From Phascolomyces articulosus (Eukaryota; Mucoromycota; Mucoromycetes; Mucorales; Lichtheimiaceae), in contig JAIXMP010000003.1 in assembly GCA_025677815.1 (NCBI GenBank), positions 186,001 to 250,000 on the forward strand: 64,000 nucleotides of DNA, given 5' to 3'. The notes beneath the pieces are model-generated. The model worked only from the letters and a program-made list of their open reading frames with translations. It had not been told where the DNA came from and ran no database searches. The translations under genes and the position numbers were made by a program. Below, one piece after another: positions 22,872 through 37,300 of the stretch; position 1 is the stretch's first letter; the number at the start of each line of letters is the position of its first letter.

Positions 22872-25800
22872 ATGACCAGTAGTTCATCGTCAGCAAGAAC
22901 TTCTCCATCGCCCTCAACTCCACCTCCGTCAATAAACACAACAATAAATACAACGGCAGGAGTCCCTCTTACCTCTGCCCTGAAACAGCGACAAGGGACA
23001 ATGTCCTTTCGGGATTCAGCCGCACCAACCATCCGAGCCACCCCAGTGAAACAGCGTGGTCGACAAAACACCATTAGCGATGACGATTTTGTTCGTAATC
23101 TCGGTGCCGACTATCAAGACGTAGAAAAACGTACACTGACACGTTGGGTGAATGCGCAACTCATGACAGTGGGTGATCATATCGACCGTATCGAAACTGA
23201 CCTGAAAGACGGCAAAAGATTATTAAAGCTCTTATCAGTTGTATCTGGACAAGCGGCTCCAAAACCAGAACGTATGAATATGCGCATTCATCAACTTTCT
23301 AATGTGGCACAAGCATTTGGATTTCTGGAAAAACAACTGGGTAGAGATGCTATGCCGGATATTGGTAACGAAGCCATTGTGAATGGTGATGTCAAGAAGA
23401 CCTTGGCTTTGGTCTTTTTTATTATGCTCAAATATCATATCCAAGCAGTCCTTGGTGACCATGGTGATGATTTCATCACATCCCTCACAGTAAGTTATTA
23501 TTATTGCAAATCTGTTGTATTATTTTTAAATATATAAATATTTATTCAAATTTCTTTGTAAAATAAAATAATAATAGCAACTTTCAGAACGACGAGATTT
23601 ACATAACAAAAATAATAATAACAAAGATGCATTATCGGTTGCATCAACAGAAACAGACAGTACAACCGAAACATCATCTACAACAGCAACAACAGCACCG
23701 TCCGCCCCTATCACTCCAAGACCAAGTGGTCGTAAATCACATCATCAAAATAATACAACAGAAAAAGGTGGTCATACAACAAGTGACGCTAAAGTAGCAT
23801 TACTTTATTGGGTTCGAATACAACTTGAAGATTATATAGCTGCCAACATTATACCTTCTATCCAAGACTTTTCAAGATCTTGGCGCACTGGCCTTGCATT
23901 CTGTTTACTCCTCCATCGACATGACCCTTTACTGATGCCAGATCTACTCGCCACCCGCATTATCAATGCGGATCTTTCAGAAAAACAAACATGGCGCGAG
24001 TTTCTTACGCTTGCTTTTGATACAGCAGATAAAAAACTCAATATACCCACTTATTTAGATCCAGAGGATCTCATTGACGTCGAATACCCTCATGAACCAA
24101 GTGTCATGATGTACGTCAGTGAATATTACAGAGTCATGTCAAAAACACAAAGAGATGAATCATCAAGTACAAAGCATGATAAACGCACCAAACGACGTGC
24201 TGCTATTGCAATGGCTGTTGGTGATACTGTTGAAGAAGATGAGCATATGATACCAGACGAAGAAGAAATTGAATCCGTCATTTGTGAAACGCCACCTTCT
24301 ATGGATGATGAACCGGAAGAAATTCCTTCACTACCATCCGAATCACCCCATGAAACAAAGCATGAATACCATATAAAACCAGTAGATGTTGCGACAAAAA
24401 CGCCACTTGAAGCACCTGTACCTGTGCCCATGCCATCAGCACGCCGCCATAAACGAAAGCCGGCACATCAACGTGAATCAACGTTAGGAGAAGAAGATAA
24501 GGCCAGAATCAAAGCCGATCTTAATAATCGTTTGATGCAGCAATTGACAGGTCATTTGCCACGTGGTGTTCATCCAGTCCTTGATCAGCTTATCACTATA
24601 CATGATACAGTTATTTCGTTTATACGCACCAACACACGTACAATGGATGAAATACCTGAAGAGTTTACAAGTTCTGCTTCCGTCACAGAATATGCTGATG
24701 CACTCACCATCATTGAAGAACAAGTAGAAGATGAGGCAGAACATTTAGATACGGCAAAAACAGCACACGCCTTGCTTATGTCACCACCTGAAAACGCGGA
24801 CGATACATTGATTATTCGGCTCACTGATCTGCAGCGCGACCAAGTTGATCGACTCTACGATGTGCTTGTTAAAGAATGGAAAGAATTTGTAGGATTACTA
24901 CAAAGCACAAAATCAGATCTTTTACGTCTAGAAAATGATTTGATTGAAACAGAAGAACGTGTCGCCGAATATGAACAAAGCGCCATTGCTGTTGAGCATG
25001 AAATTAATCAATTGATGGAAATGCTCACCAATATACCACCCAAAAATGAACAGGGTCAGATATTACATCCGCTGGACGGATCAACTGATGCTATTACCAC
25101 CACAATACTCGATACATATAACAATAATATCAGCACCACCAATGAACGCATAAAATCGTTTGATACTGGTACTTGGAAATCATATCGTTCATATCTTCGA
25201 GAACTTTCACCAGCAGTACGCCAAGCTGTATCACAACGTCACGCCAGCGTGGAGCAACGATACAAATTATTGGAAACGAGTATGCGCAAAGTGAAACGAC
25301 GGTTCAGTCTTTTCAAACGCGGTATAGCATTTGGCAAAATCCTAGCTGGCTTGGATGATGAATTGACCCATGTTCAAAAGACTATGGACGACAAACAAAA
25401 GGCCATGACCGATGATTCTATTTTGGAACTTGAAAATCGAGTCAGCATGGTACGAAGCAAAATGAACGGTGCTCGTGAAGAATACGATGATTTATTTGAT
25501 GCAGAAAGTGAAGATCAACCTGGATTTATTGCTCGATTTGAACAAGTCCAAAAACGCTATCGTAAAGTAAGCGAGTGGGTGGATCAAGTCCGTGTATGGT
25601 TTATTGAAGCTGGAAGGATCCGGAATTGGATCGAAGCACGGATTACCACGTTACAAGAACGTGAAGATTTTGATCCGCTTGATCCGGATTTCACATGGAT
25701 CAGCGGTAATGCCGCACGGTTACACAAGGAACACGAACAGCTTAAACGTGAAGTGGAACGTTTTGAAAATGATGACATGGCTCGTCTTCGTACACACGTA

Positions 25801-28800
25801 AAAAAATTGACAGCTGTCGGTCGTGATCAGAAATTAAGTCCGGCAGATGCATCCACCATTGAAATCACCCTTGAAACGCTCAACATGCTTAACAAACTGA
25901 CTATTTTGTTGCGCAAGCGATCGAGTATGGTGGATATGATGATGCTACGTGTCAAGTGGGACGATTTGTTTAAAAAGGCTGCAGAATGGATTGTCATGAC
26001 AAATGAAGAAGTGACCGAATTTTTGGGTGGTGCTGCACCATGGGTACCCTCCACTGAAGACGATGCCTATGACGAATCCAAGAAAAAGGCAAATCAGGCT
26101 ATCCAGACTCTAGTAGAGTTGGAGAAACAGGTTGCTGAATTTGATCAAGGGCAATATACCCAAGTATTGGACGGATATCAAGAAATGGAAGATCTTTATG
26201 ATGAAAATGCTCTGCCAGTTCATTTAGAACAAATCCAATCGACATTTGAACAAACTTTTGCTGATTTGATGAAACGATCTGCATTTTGTCGTAAAGTGGT
26301 AGAACAACATTTAATGGCAAACGATGTTTTTGGACAATTTGATCATCTCAAGAAGCAAGGCAAAAGGTTACAGCGTGAAATGCTATCTAAAGAGGGGGAT
26401 CGTCCTACTGAAGATCGTGTTCAAATATTCAAGGAAAATTCAGCATATCTTATGTCTGAGGTTGCAGCCACCAAGATTCCATACCCTCAAGAACCTCCTG
26501 AAGTAGATGCTGTTCAAAATACAGACAGAAATGAAATGATTCGTAGAGCCATTGAGGACAATGGTCTAGACCTTGTGAAAATTGCTGAAAGTTTGGAAGA
26601 GTTACTTTCCGACCGTCGACAAAATTTGTCGTTGCAAGAACGTGCCACACTTGTCTACGATGAAATGGTACGCTTAACAACTTGGTTTGATGAACGGGTA
26701 CACAATCTGGAAAAATCCGATCCGTTCGAATTGGTAGAATCCATGGAAGAAGAACCTGACGAGGATGCGTTGGAACGATTGGAAAACGAACGTCAGGGAA
26801 CAGTTGTTCGTGTCCAACAAATCAATGAAAACAGTTATCCAAAGCTAATCGAACGAATGCGGGAGCTAGAAGATGAAATTGATGCAAGCAACGCCGTTGC
26901 AATTGATCGAAGCTTGCTGATCAGTGCTGTTGAAAACTTGGAACAGAGTCATGGACAATTATTGAATCTTCTTACTCGACGCGAACAAGATTTGGCTTTA
27001 TGTCACAAGTACCTCCTTTGGATAAAGGGGTGGTACAAGACAAAAGAAGCAATCAATGATACTGCGCATGACATATGGAGTTTTACAGTCAAAAAAGTGA
27101 AGTTTGATCCTCGTCGAGAAGATGCTGCGACAGGAACAGAAGCTGATGATAAAGAACAGTATGTCCATTCAGGCTTGCAATCATTACAGGATAGAATAGC
27201 CGATATCGACAAGCAAATCAATCATGTGAATGATTTGCATGATACAGTATTATCCGATGTAAATGATAATATGAATAGTAACATTCACAGTAAACAAATT
27301 GAACTTCATGCAAAGCACCAAGAACTCGTTACATTATTATCGTATACCTCGGATGCTGCTGATCAAAGGGTTTCAATTTGTCACTGGCTCTCTCAAGTTG
27401 AAGAAGCTCGAAAACAAGGACAGGATCTTTGCGATGATTTTCAAACAAGAAATCAAGATCTCAACGAAGAAAAAGTAGCCATCTTCAAGAATCTTGTACG
27501 GTCTGTTTATGGTTCTATTCCTAGTAATGGGCACTCGTTGCCGGATGGCTTTGGTGAACAGCTCCAATGGGACTTTGAAATAAGCAATCCACATGATTAT
27601 CATGCCAAAATACAGACCCAAGTGGATTCCTTGGTGCAAAGCAAAAAGGATGATTTGAAGGAGACTGAACAAGAAGTGGACCGTTTTTTTAACGCTCATC
27701 AAAGCACCAGTAAAATCAAGCAACTTATAAACCTGCACGATACTGAAATTTCTGAGTTGCATCGATGGATTTCCGACCATTTACAAGACCTCAAGCAACA
27801 ACACTTGGATCCTCTCACTACTATCACCAAAGAAGAAGTAATCCAACAACGCAAAGAGCATGATCAAATTGCTGCTGATATCAAGGAATTTGAAAAGACC
27901 AATATCCGAGGTCTTTGCGATAACGTTGCACAATTATCGTCCCAATTTCAACAAGGCCAGCACGAAGTGGATGTCGCATCTATTGAAGAGCGGCTTGATA
28001 CCGTTTTACAAGATTTGAACGAACTTCAAATCACATTATCAGACCAAACATCTGCTTTTGACGCTGCCATGAAGCGATTGGAATGGGAAGAACAGTACAA
28101 TGCAGCTTCCGTACGACTCAAGGATATAAATGAACAATTGCGTGATGTGGTAAAGCAACGGGATGCCATCCATGCTGATGCTAGTAATTTGGGTGATTGT
28201 ATTCAACAGTGGGGCGAAGAGCTAGATGTACTGGAAAAGAATCGAGGCCAATTTGTCAAGAATGATCTCAAGGAAATTGAAGGAACGTATGATGATCTTG
28301 GAAAGGCATTGGCAAAATGCAATCGTTCGACAACAGTGATACCAGCAGATATTGATACCCGTATGGACTCACTTCAAAGATTCCAACTGCGACTAACTGA
28401 TAATTTGGCGGCTCGACAAGGAGAATTGGCATTGGTGAAACGTCATATTGATTGGCAACGAGCTGTTGATAAAGCTTTAGAACAATTTGCTGACTATGAG
28501 CAAGATTTAGAAGCTTTTGTTCAAGAGGATGCTCGATGGTCACCCGATATGCAAATCCATGAAGATGATGAACAACGGTTGCGTGACCAATGTGCTGGAC
28601 TTGTATCCAAGGTTGAAACGTTTTTAACCCAACAAGTTGTATCTCTCCACTGTCAGTTTAAGGAACTTGAGCAAGGGGCCGGAACATTATCCTCTCTTTC
28701 TGAAGCAACACTTAACCAAAAAGAAGCACTTGACAAGGCTGAAAAACAAGTCAAGAGCCAATTCAAGTTTGCCAATCAAGTGGTTACACAACATTGTTTG

Positions 28801-31800
28801 GTTTCTGCATTTATTTTACGTACAGACCAACTTGAGCAAACTGCAGAGCTGATCAGGGAGGAATTTATGAAAGAAATAATCGCTGATCGTCTTGATCAGT
28901 TCATATCCAGCGTGAATGACGTAAAGGATAATTTGGGCCGTCAAATTAACTACCCTGTCCGTTCCATCAAGAATGATAAAATCAAGGCTGAAGTTCGAAT
29001 TCAAGATGAAGCTGTCAATGAAGTCATCCGTGATACTGTTGCAACACGAACTAATCGACTTGGTGAATTGGTAGCAAGTCTACAATTTCAACTTGATTCT
29101 AAGGTTGCTATTTCCAGGTTCCAAGTCCAATTACATTTGTATAAGCGACAAGCTGATGCATGCGAACGATGGATCCAAGACCACAAATCAGGATTACAAA
29201 AAAGCAATCAGTTACTTGAAGCAAGCTATGAACGTGTACTGGATTTGGATGAACTTCAACAAGAAATTAGTGCAGTACGAGGTACTGAACGTGCAATGAC
29301 AAAAGTGAATGATAATATTTTCAAATCATTGGAAAACCGTTTCGAACAATGTATCAATGCGTTCGATAACACACTGTGTACCGAGGAAGATGAAAAGGCA
29401 CTGTCAGAAGAATTTGATGTGATTTCAAGGACCCAAGAACGAATCAGTGATATGTGGCATCAATTACGAGACGAAACAGTTCGTGCTGTATCTACCCTAA
29501 CTGATGTTTTGGAACCAACAGAAAAACATCATCTCGCAAAAAAGATGGTTGATTCTCTTACGGTCTTGCAATGCTATATCAATGAAGCTGATGAAACTAT
29601 TCTCACGGATGAGCAGATACTTCAATGGCAAAAGCGTGTGGATGCTTTGGATGCAAACGAGTATCGCAAGCTTCAACTGGAAACACCCACATTTGTTGAA
29701 GGCGAAGAGTTGATCAAAATACCCACTGAGGCAGCACAAGCACAATTGGATACGGCGAGCGAAATGATTCTCGAAATTCGTGCCCAATTAACCGGTCTTT
29801 ATGATACCGTTAATATCAATCGTCTTCGTAATACGTATAGTGAAAATGCAAGTGTCGCTCGATCTATGATGACTAATTTGCAAAGCATATACAAGAATGC
29901 TTGTCAAAACACTGAAGTGATGACCCCAAAAGACCGAACCAAGATTCGACAAACAATTCTAGCTTCGAACAGGAATGCTCAACAACAGATGGATGAATGC
30001 AAAGATGCCTATGAAGATTTATGTGGCTATTACGATTTTATCAAGACACAAGAAGGTCTTGGTGACGAACTTGATGATTTGCATAACCAAGTCCAGGATG
30101 AATGGCAGGCAGTTTTACAAGAACAGTTGACATTAGCTACGCTTGTAGCAAGGACTGATCGATGGGTAGAACGATATGACCTATTGGATAAATTACAAGG
30201 AAGCTTATCAATTATTCGTCGTGAATTGGATGAAAAGCGTTCCGTCAAGAATTATAGTAGTAGTACAACAAGTAGTAGCAACAAGAGCCGTACAAGCAGT
30301 AATGATAGCGAAGCAGGACGCTTGTCAACGTTGGACAAGAAGCTACATGCTACCACCCGTGATTTGGATGAACTACAAGCTTGTACACAATCCGAAGCTG
30401 CAAGTGATTCAGCCAATAGCGCTGTATTTATGGAAGAATGCAAGATTGTTTATGCAAAAGCAGTATCGTTGAAAACATCTTTGTCATCCCGCAAATTTGA
30501 TCTCGAAAAGGCTCATCTTTTGAGTGCTTTTACTTCTGAATTAAAACGACAATGCTCGGCATGTGAAGAACAGATCGCTTTCCTGAAACAGCAATCTACA
30601 TCCAACCCAACTATTACAGAAAAGAAACCTGCTGCAATTCAAGGTGTTATACAAACTTATGCTGCTGCATTATCTAATATCCGCCAAGTACATGGACGCT
30701 GCAAGAGCACTATTGTAAATGGAATTATTTCAGAACAAGGAGACACTTTGGTTAATACATATGGATTTTTAAGAACCGAAGTCGAACGCATGAAACGACC
30801 ATTTAATAAACTCCTTACTGATCTGGAGCAAAAGATGACAACTGAAGAGGAATATGTTGCAGTTCTCAAGTCTATATGCAGACATGCCGAAAATGAAGCT
30901 GATATGATGGCATCCTTAAGTGATTTCAAAGCTACAGTGGCTCGATTTTCTCGTAGTGCTCGAATTGCACGAACCAAGGGATCACTTTTACCAGATCTTA
31001 ATGAATTTGAGCGACGATTTAGAGCCATGGAAGATTCGGTACAAGATTTTTATGCTCTGGGTGACAAAATCAAAAGTAGTTTGTTGCGCGACCGCATTGG
31101 TGGTCCACGAGCAGCATCTGTTAATCGTTCGGTTGACCGACGACAGGACACTATCAAACGGGAATGGTTACGAATCAAAAGTTCAGCTGAAGATACCAAA
31201 ATCAAGTTACATGAAACACAACTTCGACAACATGTGAATGCCAAGCTATCAGAAGCTATGCGTTATGTTAGCGACCTTCGACACCGTGTTAACACTTTGC
31301 AACTTTCTGGTAAAAGTATTTCTATTGAGCAACAAGAGCTCAAAGAAATTCAATCTGATATAGAAAATTCACTTGACAAGACACTCCGAGATCTAGATAC
31401 ACTTATAGCAAGTGTATCCGACAAGGATGGAAAGTTCAAACGACAACGACAAGAACTTTCAGTGGGTGTAGATGATTTACACAAATTGGTAGAAGAGCGA
31501 CAAAAGGAGGCTGAAATGGAAGGCAATATCACTGTATTTGTTGATATCATTGATAAAATGGATGAGCAGATATCTGAATTATCACGATTGATCGATAGCT
31601 GTGCGCCTCGACATGCTCAAGTGGTTAAAAACAAGTTTAATAAATCAGATTTACAGCGCTTGCTTCGACGTTTGATAAAAGGATACAAAAATCAAGAACC
31701 CAAGATTGCAGAGTTTGTCGAGATGGCCAAATCTGAAGCCCGCAAGCAATTTGTCGATAATGAACGTGTAGTCGATAGACTGGACAAGATTTTGGAGAAC

Positions 31801-32759
31801 TGGTCCAATATTCAGGCAGAAGCATCAGCAAGAGAAAAAGAGCTGCAAACATGTATTAATCAATTAGACCACGAGTTCTTCACAAAACTTGCTATGGCAA
31901 AATCTACATCCCCCACCAACAAGAATCAAGATAATAAGCGATCCACAACTCGATATCGTGCTACACCATCACCCACTAAACAACGACAAGTTGCAACAAC
32001 AAACAACTTTCGATCATCCAACTTAGCAATTGATAGTAACAGATTACCACGTTCGCGGACACCCACCAAATCAACATCTCGTGGTAGACCGTACGTTTCT
32101 GATCCAAAGAATGAACTTGATGTACACCTTGGAAAAATTGTCAATGAAAGTCCATACAGTATGAAAGTTAAAATGGTACCTGGGGAAGTTGGCAAGTACT
32201 GGTTTGGTGAAGAACAACCACGGCTAGTATATTGTCGCATTTTACCTAGTAAAATGGTAATGGTGCGAATCGGTGGTGGGTGGGTTGAATTATCAACCTT
32301 CTTGAAAAGTAAGTTTTGTACATAGTTACTACAGCTGATATTAGGACATGAGCAAAGTATTAATCTCGTATATATGTTTGTTAATGTTTAGGCCATGGTC
32401 AAAACGAAGCAAATGCAGCAGCGCGTTCACATCCAAGTGATAAAACCAATGATTCAGTAAATAGTGAATTATCATCGGTACGAAGTTCTTCACCATCAGG
32501 TCGAGTCACTTTACGAAGTGGACGATCTGGATCACCAAGTTTATCTGCCACAAGAGCAAACAGTCGAGCTAGCAATAGAGCTGATAGTAGAACTGGAACT
32601 CGATCGCCTGTGCCTCCACCCAGCACAAGTCATGGATATGTTGATGGTGATAAATATATTCGCGTGGATGATGAAGGAAATCAAGTGACAGTCAAGATGT
32701 CAAAGGCAAGCGACAAGGCAAGAACGCCTGCTTCAAATCCTAAACACCGATTTGCCTAG
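22872..32759 (+). CDS. Spectraplakin-like cytolinker: tandem CH domains, very long spectrin-like rod, C-terminal GAS2/GAR domain, 3238 aa
   Basis: This is a predicted actin-microtubule cross-linker. Exons are 22872-23489, 23578-32308 and 32392-32759 (3239 codons with stop). The first calponin-homology domain (about 84-195) contains EKRTLTRWVNAQL and DLKDGKRLLKLLSVVSG. A second (about 276-385) contains VALLYWVRIQLEDYI and DFSRSWRTGLAFCLLLHR. Together they form a type 1/type 2 actin-binding pair, separated by an unusually long Asn/Ser/Thr-rich linker (about 207-272). Residues about 390-2960 form a charged helical rod with Trp recurring at helix starts (WVDQVRVWF, WIKGWYKTK, WIQDHKSGL), consistent with spectrin-type repeats. 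A GAS2-related domain (about 3045-3116), VGKYWFGEEQ...RILPSKMVMVRIGGGWVEL, is the microtubule-binding module of animal spectraplakins. The Ser/Arg-rich tail (RSGRSGSPSLSATRANSR) may also touch microtubules. No EF-hand or plakin domain was seen. Confidence 0.92.
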
Positions 32760-34329
32760 ATCCTAAAAAATAACTTAATTAATTTTTGCATTGTATTCCA
32801 TCTCTTTTTTTTATACCGTACATATATTCATTATTATATGTTAATAAATTATTAATAGTTTGTTGGCACATCATTTTATTTGCCTATTTTGAAAAATCAT
32901 TGATAGAAATAAACTATTCGCAACGACAGCGATAATGATACTCGACCACAGCTTTAAAAAAACACCAAATCGTGTCGCATACATAGCAAATCATTACGTA
33001 TTAGTTACTTGAAAATGAATATTTATTTGCCATTTCCTACGTATGTATGGAAATTTATACGTATAGCTAAAATAAGTGGGGCGAATTAAAACGTTACCAT
33101 CGCAATCACAACCAAAATTTTGCGCAACTGTTTTCCAACACTATTATTACAAGAAGTGAGAAAGTATCAGTCGTAACACATATATATTTAAAATATTACA
33201 ATTAATAAAAAGGTAGAAACAAACACACATGTATGCATTTTCTTAATTCTTAATACCGCTTGACATCAAGTTGGTATACAGATAAAACACTTTTTTATTA
33301 TTGATTATTGCCCACTAACAACTGAACTTGATATCACTGCGAAACGAATAAGAAACAAACTTTAATACAATATGGTCTGTACATTCAGAAACAATCAGAA
33401 ATCCGAGACAATTGACCAGGAGAACAAAAAAAAAAAGACAATCATATGTTTTATTATCAAAGAATTACGAGACTAAACTAATAGTTTCTATTTATTATTA
33501 TCATTATTTGATTTATAAAAAAAAACCCACACCTGCTCTTACGAATTATTTATATATAAGTATAAAAAGATAATCTACCAGGTAGTAGGAAAAAACATAA
33601 GTCGGATCGTTAATCCATGTAGGACACAGCAGCTACACACGTCCACTTCGGTTGAAGCCATATCTCATGGGAAAAGAGAGAAATAACGACCGAAGGACAG
33701 TATTTGAAGAAAAAAATAAAGAGAATTTTTTTATGTATTGTTTATTGTTATAACGGGCTCTTTGGGTCACTTCGTTAAAAAGGTGAACAATGAAAGAGAA
33801 AATGAGAAAGCAAAAAAGAAAGTAGGCTATACCATTGTCATGAAAATAAAGTTGGAAGACATACCTGGTTGAGTGTACCTGATTCACATTCACCTGGTCA
33901 CAAACCAAGATACGCATGTATTAGTATTTCTCCGTAGCGCCAATAAGATTAACTTCAAGCAAATACAACCGGAGGACGATAGGTTTTTTTAGAGTAATTA
34001 TTAAAATTTCGATGCATGTTATTTCCTTTCTTCAACAAACAAATTATGTTTGGGTCTATCCCAATTTTCAACTGGTTATTTTTCTTTGATCTCTTGCAAT
34101 ACATTAGTACAGAAATGGATAGTAGGTTAATGATCTACATATAGTACATAGCAAATGATGCTTTCTTTAAATACCCAAAAATGTACTATGTTGTATAACA
34201 AACAATGAGGGTGAATAAATGTAGAATCAAGAAACCGAGTGATTTTATTCATTTTAAAGTTCAATCATATACCAAGGACGACATTCTTAAGTTGAACAGT
34301 CGATGGAAGGGAAACAAGGTAGAGTGAGT
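32760..34329. other. Convergent intergenic region, cytolinker / ABC transporter
   Basis: 1.6 kb between two converging 3' ends. It is AT-rich with scattered stops in all frames. A short stretch near 33600-33930 is less AT-rich and has splice-like signals on the minus strand (GTATGT at about 33867), but no coherent protein could be read. Nothing is assigned here. Confidence 0.45.
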
Positions 34330-37300
34330 TTAACGCTTAGGCTTTCGAGTCAAGTATATAAGTAGTTGAAGTAAAAGTGTGTTAAAAATAAAGAATCCAA
34401 TAATAATGCCAAGGTTTCTATAGCGATTTTTTTCTGACCATTGATATATTGTTGTATAGTACTCCTTTCCAGTAGAATATTGACAATAGTTGCATTCAAC
34501 AGTAGCATTTGGATTATCGATATAACCTGTGCTACCTGGACTTGAAAAGAATTGTTCCATATATGAACCACATGTTCGACCAAGAGGTGGATCAAATTTA
34601 ATAAAGTCGTCTTGATTGCATCGAATCGAAAGATCTCTCATTTCATTCACAGTCAAAGCTGTCAGTAATAAAATAAAAGCTATTATTTTAGGATCTTTTT
34701 CTGTATAACATGACACCATGAAAAGAAAACATTTTATACTGACCTTCAATGCAACTATTATAGGCATAGCGATTGATATATACCGTGTGTATGGCATAAA
34801 TTAATTATTAATATAGATCTACTCACTCTATTTATACATCTTTTTTCTGTTATTAGTCCTTACTAATGAAACGGATCTAGCCAATACATCCACGATCTCC
34901 AAAAATATGGCATTGATTGAACTGGTCGCATCCATCCAGCAAATAAGATCAACAATGACACAAATAAGGGTGTAATGACAGCTAGCAACAACAATTGATC
35001 AAAATATTAGCTTGGTGAGTTAATAATCTCCTGCTCTACCAAATTGACAACGCATGTTACTTACAGGCCATTAAATGATTTCTTGAAATTGCTGCAAGTA
35101 CAAATCCAAATGTGACCGCCCATGATACAAAGAAAACAATAAAGATAAAAAAAAAACCAACTTGATCCGAAGTACTTGAAAGCCCAGCAGACCAATAAAA
35201 CCCAATCAAAAAGAATCCACTTAAGAATATACAATATGGGAGTTCAACCAGGACGGATGATATTCCATACGACAAGTAACTATAGTATCGTGATCCATAA
35301 TCTCGTTGAAAATAGAGCTTTTGTCCATAATATCGAGGTTGAGCCAACAAAATCTACTTGTGAGAAATGTTGAAAATCATTTTTAGCTTTTAAAGCATTA
35401 TATCTAAATAGCCACAAGAAAAACTTACAAGATTTTGTGCGAGAAGAAATGTGCAAAATATAACAAATACGCGATTCTGCATATCGATGATTGAATCTTG
35501 CATCTTCCAGTAGGTAAAGCCAGTAATCAAGGAGATAAACATACAAGTAAAAAACCTGCCCACATTGTAGCCTGGTGATCGCCAATAATCAAGATGCATT
35601 CGTTTCTGAAGTATCCATAGCTGATACCAGAATCCGGTGGCATATTCATAGGATTTTCTTGTTGGATAGTGATTTACATTTTGATGTATTTCTTCCAATT
35701 CTTCATCCAAAACACGTGCCTCGTCTGATTCTTTCCATAGCTTTACCCAATCTTTATATCCAACTTTATATTTTGCATCATCATGATGAATTGTTTTTGT
35801 ATGATCACCAGAAGTAGTGTTTTGGGTGCTTCCAGCGACTTCCAATATATACTCTGCAGGGTTTCCTTCCATTGGAAAATTTGGTGCACCACGTAGTTGG
35901 AAATAATCAATGATAATCCGAGCGTCTTTCCCGATAGGACCATTATACACTGTACAACCACCACGAACAAGCAACAGCAAATGATCAAATTGTTGAAACA
36001 ATATCCATGAAGGCTGATGAATGACACATAGTATAGGTAACCCAGCATCCGCCAACTTTCGTAAAACACGAATGACATTGAATGAACCTTGTGCATCTAG
36101 TCCTGATGTAGGTTCATCCAAAAACAGAAGCTTGGGTTTGCTCACCAACTCCATGGCAATGGATAAACGCCGACGCTCTTCCACAGAGATCCCATGGCCT
36201 TGATATACCACATCCCCCACTTGAGCATCAGCAATGCCATTGAGTTCTAACAAAGTGATGATTTGTTCCACGTATGTTTTCTTTTCGTCGTTGGAAATAC
36301 TTTTCTCCTGTCGCAAGTACGCAGAGAATCCCAATGATTCACGCACAGTAACAGTAGGATGGAGCATATCTGTTTGTTCACAATAGCCTGTAATGCGTTC
36401 GAAATCAGACAAGAGTGCTTCATTATTGAGGTCTATGTGGCCCTTTACTTTTCCAATGGTCTTGCGCCTTGCCAATACATCAAGTAATGACGTTTTTCCA
36501 GCACCAGATGAACCCATGACTGCTGTTAATCGACCCGGTTTAATAATACCAGAAACATCATTGACCAAAGTCAATGGTCCTTTTTTGGATGAGACCGTAT
36601 AATTTATATGATGCCACGAAAAGGCGGTTGTTCCTGGTATTAATCCATCGATAACTTGCTTTTGACAATGTAATCGTTCTTGTTCTTTGTTCCCCGCTAT
36701 TTCGGAGGAGGTCATAATGTCATGCATAGGTATAGAAGAAGGATATTTACCAGTCAAGTATGATTTGGAAATGGAACGTCCACAACGTGAAGGGAGATAA
36801 TCAATAGCCACCGTTGTCAAGAATGCAAACAACAAAAAATATGCAACCACCACCACAAAATCTGGTGCCCAAAGATACGATGTTCTGAACACGAATGTCT
36901 CCATCAAGAAATTGTCACCTAATACAAAGCTTTCTCCCGGCGTACCACCTTTCATTAAACATGATTTATAAGGCCAATCATAGCCAGGACCTTCAGGTAC
37001 TGAGTTACCAGGATCATCGCAGAAAAACATTTGGCCTTTCATTTCATTTTTTAACAGCGCCTGATAAGAGTAACCGAATGGATTAAACCAAAAGATCCTA
37101 CAGCGTATATTTAAAAAAGGGAAAAAATTAATACAATGCGATGAGAAGAAATGATGGATAGTCCATTTGGAAAAATTGATAGCAGCAGCATTAATAATAT
37201 ATAGTAACATACCAAGAAAGCCAAGGTTTCATGATACGGTATGGAATCACAAACCCAGCATAAGTGGACAGGATAAGCATAAGGGAACCTGTGATTTGGG

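Noticed and set aside
34657..34864. Direct splice of ABC transporter exon 8 to the last exon
   Set aside because: Phase is wrong and the reading frame stops at once. The 11-nt micro-exon resolves this and recovers the conserved motif.
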